A DNA stretch of 64,000 nt from Bradyrhizobium diazoefficiens (lineage in GTDB: Bacteria; Pseudomonadota; Alphaproteobacteria; Rhizobiales; Xanthobacteraceae). Positions 36,499 to 45,635 of the stretch are shown here, one piece after another. The translations under genes and the position numbers were made by a program. Each line of letters opens with the position of its first letter. The first letter of the stretch is position 1. The notes under the pieces were generated by a model, which worked only from the letters and a program-made list of their open reading frames with translations, did not search any database and was not told where the DNA came from. The DNA lies in the NCBI RefSeq assembly GCF_018129965.1, contig NZ_JAFCKW010000005.1, forward strand, positions 184,088 through 248,087, in the 5' to 3' direction.

Positions 36499-36514
36499 AC
36501 AGGACTGTGACACG
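36499..36514. repeat. Shared intergenic motif, copy 1
   Basis: ACAGGACTGTGACACG; the same 16-mer with one change is at 39352-39367 in the other divergent glycan promoter region. It contains the near-palindrome ACAGGACTGT. Confidence 0.5.
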
Positions 36515-36620
36515 ACACGAGATGATTTTCGCATCGTTCACACAACAGAAAGATGACGACGGTTCGAACGAGACGCTGTTAACATAATAGGCGCACGCGC
36601 TACGTTGCATCTGTCCCGCG

Positions 36621-36634
36621 TTCTGTTATGAGCC
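36621..36634 (+). promoter_or_regulatory. TTCTGTTAT element upstream of FkbM gene
   Basis: TTCTGTTATGAGCC; similar to 39425-39438 (TTCTGTTATACGCC) and the minus strand at 48460-48472 (TTCTGTTATGTCC). Located 30-43 bp before the preferred FkbM start, so it may hold the -10 region or an operator. Confidence 0.4.
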
Positions 36635-36663
36635 TGCGCGGCGCATTTGGTTGGGAGGCGGCC

Positions 36664-37362
36664 GTGTCGTTGATGTCCAATAGGTATGTCCTTCAACTCC
36701 GTCGCGTGGCGCGTGCCGCCGGCGTACCGCGGATGCTCGGCCGCTTCACCAGGGACTATGAAAGTCCGTTTTCGAAGCAGCTCATGCTGGCCTGCCGCCA
36801 GGGCGACGTCGTATGGGACGTCGGCGCCAACGTCGGCCTCTACACGGCCAGTTTCGCGGACTGGGTCGGCCTTTCCGGCAAGGTCTTCGCCTTCGAACCC
36901 GACGCGATGAACCTGCCCAAGCTGCGAGCCGCGTGTGGCGGGCGGGCGAATGTCGAGATCCGTCCGTTCGGCCTGTCGGACAGAACCGAGCGCAGGACGT
37001 TTCTGGGTGACGGCGGTGACGGCACGACGTCGCGGGTGCTTCAGCCCGGCGAGTCCGTTCCTCCTGGCGCCGTCGAGGTGCAGTTGCTGACCGGCGACGA
37101 CGCCATCCAGAGCGGAAAGGCTGAGCTACCCGATATCATCAAGGTCGACGTCGAAGGGCACGAACTGTCGGTGCTCTCAGGGCTTCAGGGCGCTCTTGCC
37201 AACAAGCGCCTGCGCAACGTCTTCGTCGAAGTGCATTTCGGCATTCTCGATCGCAGCGGCCGGGCCGACGACCCACAGCGGATCGAGGCAATCCTCAGCC
37301 GCAGTGGGTTCAAACTGAGCTGGACCGACGCCTCGCACATCTTCGCATCAAGGTCGGTCTGA
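36664..37362 (+). CDS. FkbM-family SAM methyltransferase
   Basis: 232 aa. Class I methyltransferase with DVVWDVGANVGLYTASFADWVG (SAM motif I), VFAFEPDAMN (motif II) and IIKVDVEGHELSVLSGLQ, the FkbM signature. Members O-methylate sugars in antibiotics and glycans. The GTG at 36664 is preferred because GGGAGG sits at 36653-36658; the ATG at 36628 lies inside the conserved TTCTGTTATG element and would add 12 residues. Followed closely by a second methyltransferase. Confidence 0.85.
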   Translation: MSLMSNRYVLQLRRVARAAGVPRMLGRFTRDYESPFSKQLMLACRQGDVVWDVGANVGLYTASFADWVGLSGKVFAFEPDAMNLPKLRAACGGRANVEIRPFGLSDRTERRTFLGDGGDGTTSRVLQPGESVPPGAVEVQLLTGDDAIQSGKAELPDIIKVDVEGHELSVLSGLQGALANKRLRNVFVEVHFGILDRSGRADDPQRIEAILSRSGFKLSWTDASHIFASRSV

Positions 37363-37395
37363 TCGCGCTTTCGGTCGTCATTGGGAATCCAACAC

Positions 37396-38334
37396 ATGCT
37401 TGCCCCGCAAGACCCGCGAAGCAAACCGAACCGGTCGGATGTCCCCGACAAATGCTTGTTTTGTCAGCATCCAAAGCCAGGTTACTGGTTCTCGAAGCAA
37501 TCGAAGCACAACGGGAGGCCGTATTCGCTCTTCAGTTGCTCGAGTTGTGGAGGCGCCTTCGTGTTTCCCGTTCCTAGTGAACAGGAGTTGCATGAATTCT
37601 ACTCCGGCACGCAGAGCGCGCTGGAAGTCGGCCTCGGCGACAGAGATCCGCTGCAACTGTACGATCAGGCGATCAGGGAAGAGACCGAGTTTCCGAACTC
37701 CACGGTCGATGCAAAGCGGATCGCCGAGAACCTGAAACGCCTGGCACCGGGCACAAGAGTTCTGGACGTCGGCAGCGGATACGGCTTTTTCTCCAAAGCG
37801 CTCATGGATGCCGGCTTCGCCGTCGACGCGATCGAGTTGGGAGAGGCTTCGCGAAAGATCCATGCCCGGATGACCGGTTTCGAGCCGAAAGCGGAGCCCT
37901 TCAATGCGGATTTCGCGCGCAGGAATGCTGGAACCTACGACGCGGTCCTGCTTTCGCAGGTTCTCGAGCACCTGCCGATGGATTCGGATCCGATCAAGAG
38001 CTTGAACGACCTGCTCAGGACAGGCGGAATTTGCGCGATCGCAATCCCGCATTTCCGGTCCTACCTGTCGATCGTTCAGGGCAGGAGCGACATGTTTATC
38101 GTTCCGCCGGAGCATCTGAACTTCTTTACGGTCAAAGGGCTGAACGCGGCGTTCGCAAGCCGTGGATTTCAGACCTTGAAATGCGAGACGGTCAGCAAGT
38201 TCGACTATCGAAAATTCAGGAAGAGGTTCGGATCGCTGTCGCTGGTGCCGTCGCTTGCCCTGAAAGGGTTTCTGGGAGTGTCGTCCCTAATGGACAAGGG
38301 CATGTTCATCAACGGGTATTTCAGGAAGCTGTAG
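37396..38334 (+). CDS. Class I SAM methyltransferase with zinc-ribbon-like N-terminus
   Basis: 312 aa. Two Cys pairs near the N-terminus (CLFCQHP; CSSCGGAFVFP), then SAM-binding TRVLDVGSGYGFFSKALMDAG and LLSQVLEHLP, the pattern of Methyltransf_23-type enzymes common in polysaccharide loci. It is 33 bp downstream of the FkbM gene, probably in an operon. Start at ATG 37396 preceded by GGGA. It ends 6 bp before the convergent GT2 gene. Confidence 0.87.
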   Translation: MLAPQDPRSKPNRSDVPDKCLFCQHPKPGYWFSKQSKHNGRPYSLFSCSSCGGAFVFPVPSEQELHEFYSGTQSALEVGLGDRDPLQLYDQAIREETEFPNSTVDAKRIAENLKRLAPGTRVLDVGSGYGFFSKALMDAGFAVDAIELGEASRKIHARMTGFEPKAEPFNADFARRNAGTYDAVLLSQVLEHLPMDSDPIKSLNDLLRTGGICAIAIPHFRSYLSIVQGRSDMFIVPPEHLNFFTVKGLNAAFASRGFQTLKCETVSKFDYRKFRKRFGSLSLVPSLALKGFLGVSSLMDKGMFINGYFRKL

Positions 38335-38340
38335 CAAGCG

Positions 38341-39249
38341 TCAGAGGTCGAAGCCGGTAAGACGGCGGAGTTCGGCGCGCATGTCCGCGCGATCCTCGAT
38401 TCGGACGATGGCCGCTTCGAATTCGGCCACCTTGGCGCCGACCAGGAAGCGATACCAGAGGCCCTGCAATCCGTGATAGACGAGGCCTTGCTTGCCGTCG
38501 AGAAATCCGAGCTGGAAGATCATGCGATAGAGAAAGTAGGAGGGAGCGCTGATCTGATAGGGAATCCGGTTGTACAGACGCTCCTTGATCCAGCGCTTGA
38601 CGGCAGCCTGACGTGACGCCTCCTTGGCCGTCAGTTCGACGTCGCTCTTGAACAGCTTGTAGCGCCCGTTGAGGACCTCGATCGCCTCGCGCGTGGCATA
38701 TTTGTTGTGCTTGTCGGTGAAGGACGTCAGGTCGAAGAGATTGTGGTCGGCGAAGCCGCCCTCGAACGTCACGGTGCGCCCGCCCCATACGACGACGTGC
38801 TCGTCCATCCAGCGATCTTCGACGCGGCCGTGGCCGCGCCGCCAGATCCGCAACATCAACAGCGGATAGCGTCCGCCATGGCGGATCCAGCGGCCGAGGA
38901 AAATATGCTTGCGCTTGAGATTGACCCCGACGATGTCCTTTTCGAGGTTCGGCAGTTCGTCTTCGATCCTGGCTGCCAGATCGGCTTCGATCACCTCGTC
39001 GGCATCGAGCCGCATGATCCAGTCGGCCGTGATCGGCGCATTGTCGAGCGCCCACTGGAATTGCTTGGCTTGATTGACGAACTTGTTCTGCAGCACGGTT
39101 GCGCCGTGACTCCGCGCCAGCTCGACCGTCCGGTCGGTCGAGAAGCTGTCGACGACAAAGATTTGTGTCGCTATGCCGGAAATCGAGGCAATGGCGCGTG
39201 CGATGTGGCGCTCTTCATTGTAGGTCAGGATGACGACGGCAAGGCTCAT
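38341..39249 (-). CDS. Glycosyltransferase family 2 (WaaE/KdtX-like)
   Basis: 302 aa cytoplasmic GT-A enzyme. VVILTYNEERHIARAIASI and VVDSFSTDRTVELARSHGA at the N-terminus and the nucleotide-sugar metal motif MRLDADE around residue 95 are typical; the middle WRRGHGRVEDRWMDEHVVV and the C-terminal KERLYNRIPYQISAPSYFLYRM match the WaaE/lipopolysaccharide core beta-glucosyltransferase-like group. Start at 39249; the upstream in-frame extension lacks homology. Divergent from the flippase gene. Confidence 0.88.
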   Translation of the reverse strand: MSLAVVILTYNEERHIARAIASISGIATQIFVVDSFSTDRTVELARSHGATVLQNKFVNQAKQFQWALDNAPITADWIMRLDADEVIEADLAARIEDELPNLEKDIVGVNLKRKHIFLGRWIRHGGRYPLLMLRIWRRGHGRVEDRWMDEHVVVWGGRTVTFEGGFADHNLFDLTSFTDKHNKYATREAIEVLNGRYKLFKSDVELTAKEASRQAAVKRWIKERLYNRIPYQISAPSYFLYRMIFQLGFLDGKQGLVYHGLQGLWYRFLVGAKVAEFEAAIVRIEDRADMRAELRRLTGFDL

Positions 39250-39351
39250 GAACCCACTCGCTTTGATCACCGCTGGCGCCGATGACGTCGATTTGTCATA
39301 CGGGATCGCAACCGATCCAAAATGATCCGCTTCGTCTAAGGGCCGAACTGT

Positions 39352-39367
39352 ACAGGACTGTGACATG
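39352..39367. repeat. Shared intergenic motif, copy 2
   Basis: ACAGGACTGTGACATG, 15 of 16 identical to 36499-36514, in the region between the GT2 and flippase genes. Confidence 0.5.
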
Positions 39368-39424
39368 CCCTGGTGCTGGCGAGGCTGGGCGGGAAGCCTT
39401 TTCTCTTACTGAAGATATCGCAGG

Positions 39425-39438
39425 TTCTGTTATACGCC
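39425..39438 (+). promoter_or_regulatory. TTCTGTTAT element upstream of flippase gene
   Basis: TTCTGTTATACGCC, 93 bp before the flippase start, related to the elements at 36621 and 48460. Confidence 0.4.
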
Positions 39439-39530
39439 TGTGACCGTATCAATCCATATCTTGTCTTGGGCCATATCCGGATTGCCTGCTGGCGGCCTGA
39501 CGAATGGGACGCGGTTGTTCTGAAGGTGCC

Positions 39531-40862
39531 ATGCCTGAAACCAGTACCGCGAGTTCCAGCCCAGCCGAAACCGTCGCGTCGTCGCCGCTTGCCGGAGGCT
39601 GGTTCGCCGCGCAACTGAGGCTCATCCGGCAGCGGTCGTCGCAGATCGTCAACATCGGCATGCTGATCGCAGGCCTTGCGCTCGGTCAGGGGTCCATCTT
39701 CCTGGTCCAGACCGCGCTGATGGCGGCCGGCAGATACGATCTCCTGGCCGAATTCGGCACGCATTATTCCTTTGCCATTCTCGGCATCATCGTCGTGGAC
39801 GCCGGTGCGAATATCACGCTGGCACGGGCCGTCGCTGGAATGAGGGCCGAGAGCAGGCCGCAAGCGGCGGTGTGGCAGCTCTTTTGCGATACGAGTGCGA
39901 TCAGGCTGCTGACGGCGTTGCTGATAGGTGTGGCCGGCGCGACGTATATCGTGGCGTTTTCTCCCGATGGATTTTCGACATGGTATCTGTCGCTGGCCTT
40001 TCCGGGGTTGCTGCTGTGGGCCGTCAACGGCGTCGGCCTGCTCGACGGCTTGAGGCTGAGCGGCATCAGCGGGATAACGGGTGCCGCCGCCTATATCATC
40101 AATGCGGCCGGCCTGATGGTGGCGATGTACGGGCCGCATGAGAACGCCGGTGCGATCCTCGGCGGGGCCTTTTCGATCGGGTATCTGCTGACGGTGGTCG
40201 CGCAATGGGCGGCGCTGGCGCGCAGAGGCTGGCATCCGCGCTTCCATCGACTGACACGGGCGGGGCTGATGCGCGCCATCAAGGACGGCGCCGCGCTCGC
40301 ATTCCAGATCGTGCCGGGGCAGATCGTCATGCGTGTTCAATTGGTGTTGAGCGCCGGCTATCTCGGCGCGGAAATGACCGCCTTGTTCGTCTACGCCAAA
40401 CAGATCCTGTCTGCGGCCAATCAGATTCTGGGTTTCGTCCTGCGGGTGGAATTCCCGAGCCTGGTCGAGAGATTGTCGGTCGCGACAAAGCCGAGCCTTG
40501 CCGCGATGTTTGGCGCGCAGAAGATGACCCTTCTTTCCGCGTTGATGTTTTCGCTCGGCGTGACGGCCGTGGCCGGTATCGCGGCGGTGGTTACGGATGC
40601 CGGCCTGCATCGGGCGGCAATCGTCATTGCCAGCTTCGCACCGACGATCATCACCATGGCGATGGTGCTGATGATGTGGCAGGGCATGGCGGCCCTTGGC
40701 GCCTACGTGGCTGCGGCCCGGGCGCTCGCCATCGGCGCTGCCGCGGGTGTCCTGGCGAGCTATCTGCTGGTTTCGCTGCTCGGTGTCTTTGCGTTCGTGG
40801 CCGCGGAAGCGGTGGTGAACCTGACGACGCTGTACGTCGGATATCGATATCTGCGCCGCTAG
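39531..40862 (+). CDS. Polysaccharide flippase, Wzx/MATE-like
   Basis: 443 aa with about 12-14 hydrophobic segments and a composition typical of oligosaccharide flippases, which move lipid-linked glycan units across the inner membrane. Middle segment AGYLGAEMTALFVYAKQILSAANQILGFVLRVEFPSLVERL resembles Wzx/PST transporters. ATG at 39531 with AAGG upstream; an ATG 27 bases earlier has no ribosome site. Convergent with the WcaI-like gene. Confidence 0.85.
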   Translation: MPETSTASSSPAETVASSPLAGGWFAAQLRLIRQRSSQIVNIGMLIAGLALGQGSIFLVQTALMAAGRYDLLAEFGTHYSFAILGIIVVDAGANITLARAVAGMRAESRPQAAVWQLFCDTSAIRLLTALLIGVAGATYIVAFSPDGFSTWYLSLAFPGLLLWAVNGVGLLDGLRLSGISGITGAAAYIINAAGLMVAMYGPHENAGAILGGAFSIGYLLTVVAQWAALARRGWHPRFHRLTRAGLMRAIKDGAALAFQIVPGQIVMRVQLVLSAGYLGAEMTALFVYAKQILSAANQILGFVLRVEFPSLVERLSVATKPSLAAMFGAQKMTLLSALMFSLGVTAVAGIAAVVTDAGLHRAAIVIASFAPTIITMAMVLMMWQGMAALGAYVAAARALAIGAAAGVLASYLLVSLLGVFAFVAAEAVVNLTTLYVGYRYLRR

Positions 40863-40895
40863 TCTAACGCCTGGCCGATCCGCTTCGCGGAGTTC

Positions 40896-42284
40896 TCATT
40901 CCTTCCCGGAACTGATGCCCCGTGCCTGGGGACGCATAAGGTTCCTGGACAAGAGCCGACCCGGTGCATCCGGTCGCCGACGGCTACCGGTCGCGACGTG
41001 CTCGATCGAACGCACCGGGATCGCCGGCTGCGGGGCACGCTCGGCGGTCGCGGCGGCGCGCTGCGGAAGTGCAAGGAACTCGCGTTCGAGCGATCGGATG
41101 ATCGAGATGCGGTCCCATTTCTGCTCGGCGCGGGCGCGTGCGACCGCCCCGAGGCTGGCGCGCAAGGCTGCATCCCCGGCAAGCGTCACGACGGCGGCCG
41201 CGAGCGCGCAGGCATCGCCAGGCGTAATGACAAGACCGGCGCCATCGACCTCGGTCGCGACGCCGGTGCCGGGATCGGCCATCGCAATCAGCGGACGGCC
41301 CGAGGCCAGCATGCCGGCGAGCTTGGATGGCAACACTAGGTCCGAAATCTCGGATTTCTGCGGCAGCAACTGAATGTCGGCGGTGCTCAGAAGCTCGCAG
41401 ACGCGATCGAGCGGCTGGAGGTCGAGGAAGTGGACGTTGTGGAGCCCCTCGGCCATCTGCATCAGCGCCAGCTTGACCGGGCCATTGCCGCACAGGACGA
41501 ATTTGACCGCGGGATGGCTGTCCTTGAGTGACACCGCGGCCTCGATGATCAGCTCCAGGCCCTGCTTGTTCGACATCGCGCCTGAATAGAGCGCCACGAT
41601 GTCGCCCGGCGCCAGCTTTAGCTCAGAACGAAGCCGGGTCTGGTTGTCACCCGGGACGACGCGGCTGGTGTCGATCCAGTTACGGAATTCGCGGAGCCGG
41701 GCGCGCACGATGCCCTTGTGTTCGAGACGGCCCATCATCTGCGGCGAGATGGTCGAGACCCGATGGAACGCCTGCAGGATCCACCGCTCGACGGTCGCCA
41801 TCAAACGGCGGGAAACACCGCTGCGCAGGAGGCCGACCTCGAAAGCGGCATCGACCTCGAGATCCTGAACGTGAACCCAGGACGACGCGCCTGATATCTG
41901 GGCGGCGAGAGCCGCTATCGGTGCGGACAACAGCGACGGCGCGACCACGAATACGATATCGGGACGCCACCACAGCGCGCTCGCCAGCATCGGCGCGGCT
42001 GCCGAGAGCAAGAACGAGGCGTGGTGAAGCAGGCGCTTCGCGCCGGACGGCCGGTTCGGCACGTAGATGGGGGCCCTGATGACATCGACCTCGTTCACGC
42101 GTTCACGACGGTACCATGCCGAACGATATGCCGCAGGAACGTTCCAGTCGGGATAGTAGGGCGGCGCCGTCACCACGCGCACCTCGTGGCCCCAGTCCGC
42201 CAGACTCTCGCAGAGCTCTGTGGTGTATTTCGCAACGCCGATCAGATCAGGGGCGTAATTGATCCCAACCACCAAGACCCGCAT
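40896..42284 (-). CDS. Glycosyltransferase family 4, WcaI-like
   Basis: 462 aa. N-terminal MRVLVVGINYAPDLIGVAKYTTELCESLADWGHEVRVVTAPPYYPDW is the colanic-acid WcaI pattern (GT-B fold). Catalytic-half segments VALYSGAMSNKQGLELIIEAA and LLPQKSEISDLVLPSKLAGMLASGRPLIAM (donor-binding Glu region) follow. Start at 42284 with GAGG; an ATG at 42296 is also possible. WcaI-type enzymes often add fucose, which fits the gmd-fcl pair downstream (inference). Confidence 0.9.
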   Translation of the reverse strand: MRVLVVGINYAPDLIGVAKYTTELCESLADWGHEVRVVTAPPYYPDWNVPAAYRSAWYRRERVNEVDVIRAPIYVPNRPSGAKRLLHHASFLLSAAAPMLASALWWRPDIVFVVAPSLLSAPIAALAAQISGASSWVHVQDLEVDAAFEVGLLRSGVSRRLMATVERWILQAFHRVSTISPQMMGRLEHKGIVRARLREFRNWIDTSRVVPGDNQTRLRSELKLAPGDIVALYSGAMSNKQGLELIIEAAVSLKDSHPAVKFVLCGNGPVKLALMQMAEGLHNVHFLDLQPLDRVCELLSTADIQLLPQKSEISDLVLPSKLAGMLASGRPLIAMADPGTGVATEVDGAGLVITPGDACALAAAVVTLAGDAALRASLGAVARARAEQKWDRISIIRSLEREFLALPQRAAATAERAPQPAIPVRSIEHVATGSRRRPDAPGRLLSRNLMRPQARGISSGKE

Positions 42285-42623
42285 GATCGCCCTCATTTCC
42301 GCCGCCGAAGCGCAAAGCTTCGATCGGCCCGACAAATTCCGGCCTGCCGAGCCGGTGAGGGGATCGGTCATGGCGACTGCAGGTGAAACCGGGGCCGGGA
42401 TGATCCTGGTTGGGATCCACCTCGGCGCGTTCCCTTCTGCATGATAGCGTGCCTGATATCATTCAACGTGTGACAGTATCACTATAACGATACGACAAGT
42501 AACAATGAGCTGGCTATATATCGTTATGGGGCTGCGAAATGCGGGGAAAACAGATATCCGGCGGACCCCGGACCCCGGATCCGCGGTGGAACGATATGTC
42601 ACGTGCCGAGATGTGTTGCCCGA
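42285..42623. promoter_or_regulatory. Promoter region of the WcaI-like gene
   Basis: 339 bases without a gene, AT-rich at 42440-42530. Inverted repeat ATAACGATA (42484-42492)/TATCGTTAT (42519-42527), centres 35 bp apart, lies about 200 bp upstream of the start. A CGGACCCC direct repeat is at 42572-42587. Confidence 0.45.
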
Positions 42624-43793
42624 TCAGGCGCGTGCGGTCGCCTGGACTGCGGTTACGACGTCGATCAGCGCTGTCGCCATCCGATCGACGCTGAACCGGT
42701 CCGCGAACAGTTCGTGTGTCCGCTGGCTCATGGCGGCCCTGTCAGCCGTGGGTAGCGTCAGCCATGCCCTCAGGTTCTCGAGCGTGCCGGCCTCGGTGTC
42801 CTCGGCGACGAAGCCGGCCTGTGCGGCCATGACCTCGCGCCAGATGTTGACCTTGTCGGAGATCAGCACCGGCAGGCCGCAGCCCAGGGCTTCGGCGACC
42901 GAGATTCCGAAATTTTCTTGATGTGATGGCAGCATGAAGGCTTCGCTGGAATAAAACGCGCCCCATTTGGCATCGCCCTCCAGCATGCCTGGCCAGGTGA
43001 TCCGGTCGGCCAGTCCGAGGGCGCGCGCCCGTGCCTTGAGGTCGCTGACCCAGCCGGTCTGATCCGGGCCGGCCATGAGCAAATGCAGGTCCGGCTGCTC
43101 GGCGGCCACGCGCGCGAAGGCCTCGACCATGAGGTCGCAGCCCTTCTTGGCATGGAGCCGCCCGAGAAACAGCAGCACGCGCTTGCCGCGCAGTTCGGGA
43201 TGAGAACCGAGGAAGGCGTCGCGCAACGGGGCTGCGTCCTGCGGCGGCAGGCGCGTGCCATAGGCGACGACGCGCTCGCGCGCCTGGTAGGGCCAGAATG
43301 AGCGACGCGCCAGCAGCCGTTCGTCCTCGCTGGTGAACAGCACGGCGGCGGCATCGCGCAACACCCGGTATTCGGCCCATGGCCAGTACAGCGCCTTCTT
43401 GAGACGCTTGAGCGGATAGGCGCGGTTGAACCAGGGATCGAGCATGCCGTGCGTGAACACGACATAGGGACGCCGCAACTCGCGCATCACCTGCCAGGCG
43501 GCAAGGCTGTGATATTGCCACAGACCGTTGACGATGACGGCGTCGTAGCTGCCGGCATGGGCGCTTAGCCACGGGCGGAGGGACGCCGCATAGTAGTAAC
43601 CGCCACGTCTGGGCGGACCCAGCGCATGAACGGGGAGCGGGAATGCCTGCACATGCGCCGCGCCGGGATCGTCGGAGGAGGCCACTTCGATCTGATGGCC
43701 CATCTCGCGCAGCCGCAATCCGCGCTGAAGTACCCCCTCGATAGGCCCGCCGAACCGGCGATCGACGGAGGAGACGACGTGCAGAAGCTTCAT
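42624..43793 (-). CDS. Glycosyltransferase family 4
   Basis: 389 aa GT-B enzyme. N-terminal MKLLHVVSSVDRRFGGPIEGVLQ, then VLLFLGRLHAKKGCDLMVEAFA, LLMAGPD and LPSHQENFGISVAEALGCGLPVLISD (the EX7E motif binding the donor nucleotide). Last gene of the GMC/AKR/AsnB/GT4 operon, 10 bp after the asparagine-synthase gene. Confidence 0.92.
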   Translation of the reverse strand: MKLLHVVSSVDRRFGGPIEGVLQRGLRLREMGHQIEVASSDDPGAAHVQAFPLPVHALGPPRRGGYYYAASLRPWLSAHAGSYDAVIVNGLWQYHSLAAWQVMRELRRPYVVFTHGMLDPWFNRAYPLKRLKKALYWPWAEYRVLRDAAAVLFTSEDERLLARRSFWPYQARERVVAYGTRLPPQDAAPLRDAFLGSHPELRGKRVLLFLGRLHAKKGCDLMVEAFARVAAEQPDLHLLMAGPDQTGWVSDLKARARALGLADRITWPGMLEGDAKWGAFYSSEAFMLPSHQENFGISVAEALGCGLPVLISDKVNIWREVMAAQAGFVAEDTEAGTLENLRAWLTLPTADRAAMSQRTHELFADRFSVDRMATALIDVVTAVQATARA

Positions 43794-43803
43794 GGCCGTG
43801 ACC

Positions 43804-45588
43804 TCATGCCGCCGCGAATTGCCGGTAGAGCTGCCCGGCCCAGTCGCGATGCCGCATCACGCCGCTGGCTGTGCCCGGATTGAGCCATTGGTGGATCGGC
43901 ACGGAAAAGCCGGTCTTGGGCCGGTTCAGCACACTCTCGGGCAACCCGGGAGCCACGCGCCTGACGATGGTGCGTTTCTCGCTGGCCGCGTCGAGATCCG
44001 GCAGCTCGATGAAATTCCTGAGCAATTGCAGATCGACCAGCGGCACACGGATTTCGAGCGAATGCGCCATACCGGCCCAGTCGGCGTCGCGCAGCAGCTG
44101 GTTGCGCATATACCATTGCATCTCGAGTGCGGAGACCGCGAGGCGGTCGCTGTCCAGCCCGTCGATGCTGGCATCGAGGCGGTTCATGGTCGCGAGCTCC
44201 TCCAGGCCATCCCTGACCATCGCGGGCTCCATTAGCCGGCCGAGCTCCCACGGCATGTGCAGGGCCCGGCGGAGCAGATAGGCGCCCGACAGGCTATGGC
44301 CGTATTCGGCGAGGCCGGCATATTTCGGCGATGGCAGATGCGCGGCGAACGGTTGGGCGAGATGACGCAGCAGAATGCCGGCGCGTTCGCCGAGCGGCGC
44401 GCGCCGCATCAGCTTCACCAGCCGCGGTACCTGGTGGAAGCTCGGATAGGAGCCGAACAGCTCGTCGCCACCGAGGCCGGAGATGGCAACTTTCAAGCCT
44501 TGCGCGGCGGCGGCCTTGGAGACGAACCAGACGTTGATACCATCGATCGACGGCTGATCCATCGCATCGATCAGCTTGTCACGGTCGGCCTCAAAATCCC
44601 GTGCCGAGATCCGGTGCAGCGCGTGCCTGGCGTGGAGCAGGCCGGCGACTTCGCCGGCAAGCTCGGCCTCATCATGGGGGCTGCCGGCATATTCGCTGAA
44701 GCCGAGGGTCAGCGTGCGCAACTCGCCGGCGCTCGCCGCACAGGCCGCGAGCATCGTGGAGTCGAGGCCGGCCGAGAGGAAGACGCCGACCGGCACGTCG
44801 GCGACCATATGCGCGGCGACGCTGTCCTTGACCGCCGTGGCGATCTGATCGAGCGCATCGTCGGTCTTGCCGCCGGCCGCGGAGGGCAGGTGGCCGAGCG
44901 CATCGACGATGCTTGCAAAACGGACCGGCTTCGCAGCGCGTCCATCCGCAAAGCGCTGCCAGTGCCCGGGCGGCAGCGACCGGATGCCGCGATAGAGCGT
45001 ATAGGGCTCAGGCACCGACCCCCACATCAGGAAGCCGGCGTGGCCCGCCGGCTCGGGACGGTGGTCGATCGATGCTCGCAGCAGTGGCTTGACCTGCGAT
45101 GCGAACCGCAGGGTGGCGCCGTCGTCGGCGATGTAGAGCGGCTTGATGCCGAAGGGATCGCGGGCCAGCAGCATTTCGCGGCGCCGCGCGTCCCAGAGCG
45201 CGAAGGCGTACATGCCGCGCAAATCGGCGAACATGTCCTCGCCGCGCTGGGCGTAGAGCTTGAGCAGGACCTCGGTGTCGGACTGGGTGCGCGTCACGAC
45301 ACCGTTGCGGTTGAGGCACGCGCGGAGCGCCTGATGATTGTAGATCTCGCCGTTGAAGCAGATCCAGTTGCCGGTGTCGGGATCAAGCATGGGCTGCGCG
45401 CCGCCCTCGCTGAGGTCGATGATGGCAAGGCGCCGGTGCCCGAAGCCGGCGCGGCCGTCGTCGGAGACCCAAAGGCCAGCAGCATCCGGCCCGCGCGCGG
45501 TCATCGCATCACGCACGCGCAGCAGTTCGGCCCGGTTGATGGGGGGGGCATCCGCGCGGTAAGCGAAGGCGCCGTTGATTCCGCACAT
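43804..45588 (-). CDS. Asparagine synthase (glutamine-hydrolysing) family
   Basis: 594 aa. N-terminal Ntn glutaminase with Cys2 (MCGINGAFAYR) and C-terminal ATP-pyrophosphatase synthetase domain (GVFLSAGLDSTMLAACAA PP-loop; KVAISGLGGDELFGSYPSF). In glycan loci such enzymes amidate sugar uronic acids or similar acids rather than making free asparagine. The operon with an oxidoreductase pair and a glycosyltransferase makes a glycan-modifying role more likely (inference). 47 bp after the aldo/keto reductase stop. Confidence 0.92.
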   Translation of the reverse strand: MCGINGAFAYRADAPPINRAELLRVRDAMTARGPDAAGLWVSDDGRAGFGHRRLAIIDLSEGGAQPMLDPDTGNWICFNGEIYNHQALRACLNRNGVVTRTQSDTEVLLKLYAQRGEDMFADLRGMYAFALWDARRREMLLARDPFGIKPLYIADDGATLRFASQVKPLLRASIDHRPEPAGHAGFLMWGSVPEPYTLYRGIRSLPPGHWQRFADGRAAKPVRFASIVDALGHLPSAAGGKTDDALDQIATAVKDSVAAHMVADVPVGVFLSAGLDSTMLAACAASAGELRTLTLGFSEYAGSPHDEAELAGEVAGLLHARHALHRISARDFEADRDKLIDAMDQPSIDGINVWFVSKAAAAQGLKVAISGLGGDELFGSYPSFHQVPRLVKLMRRAPLGERAGILLRHLAQPFAAHLPSPKYAGLAEYGHSLSGAYLLRRALHMPWELGRLMEPAMVRDGLEELATMNRLDASIDGLDSDRLAVSALEMQWYMRNQLLRDADWAGMAHSLEIRVPLVDLQLLRNFIELPDLDAASEKRTIVRRVAPGLPESVLNRPKTGFSVPIHQWLNPGTASGVMRHRDWAGQLYRQFAAA

Positions 45589-45635
45589 GGTTCAGTCTTC
45601 CACCGTCGAGATCGGCATGTTGGCGTGGGGCTTCA

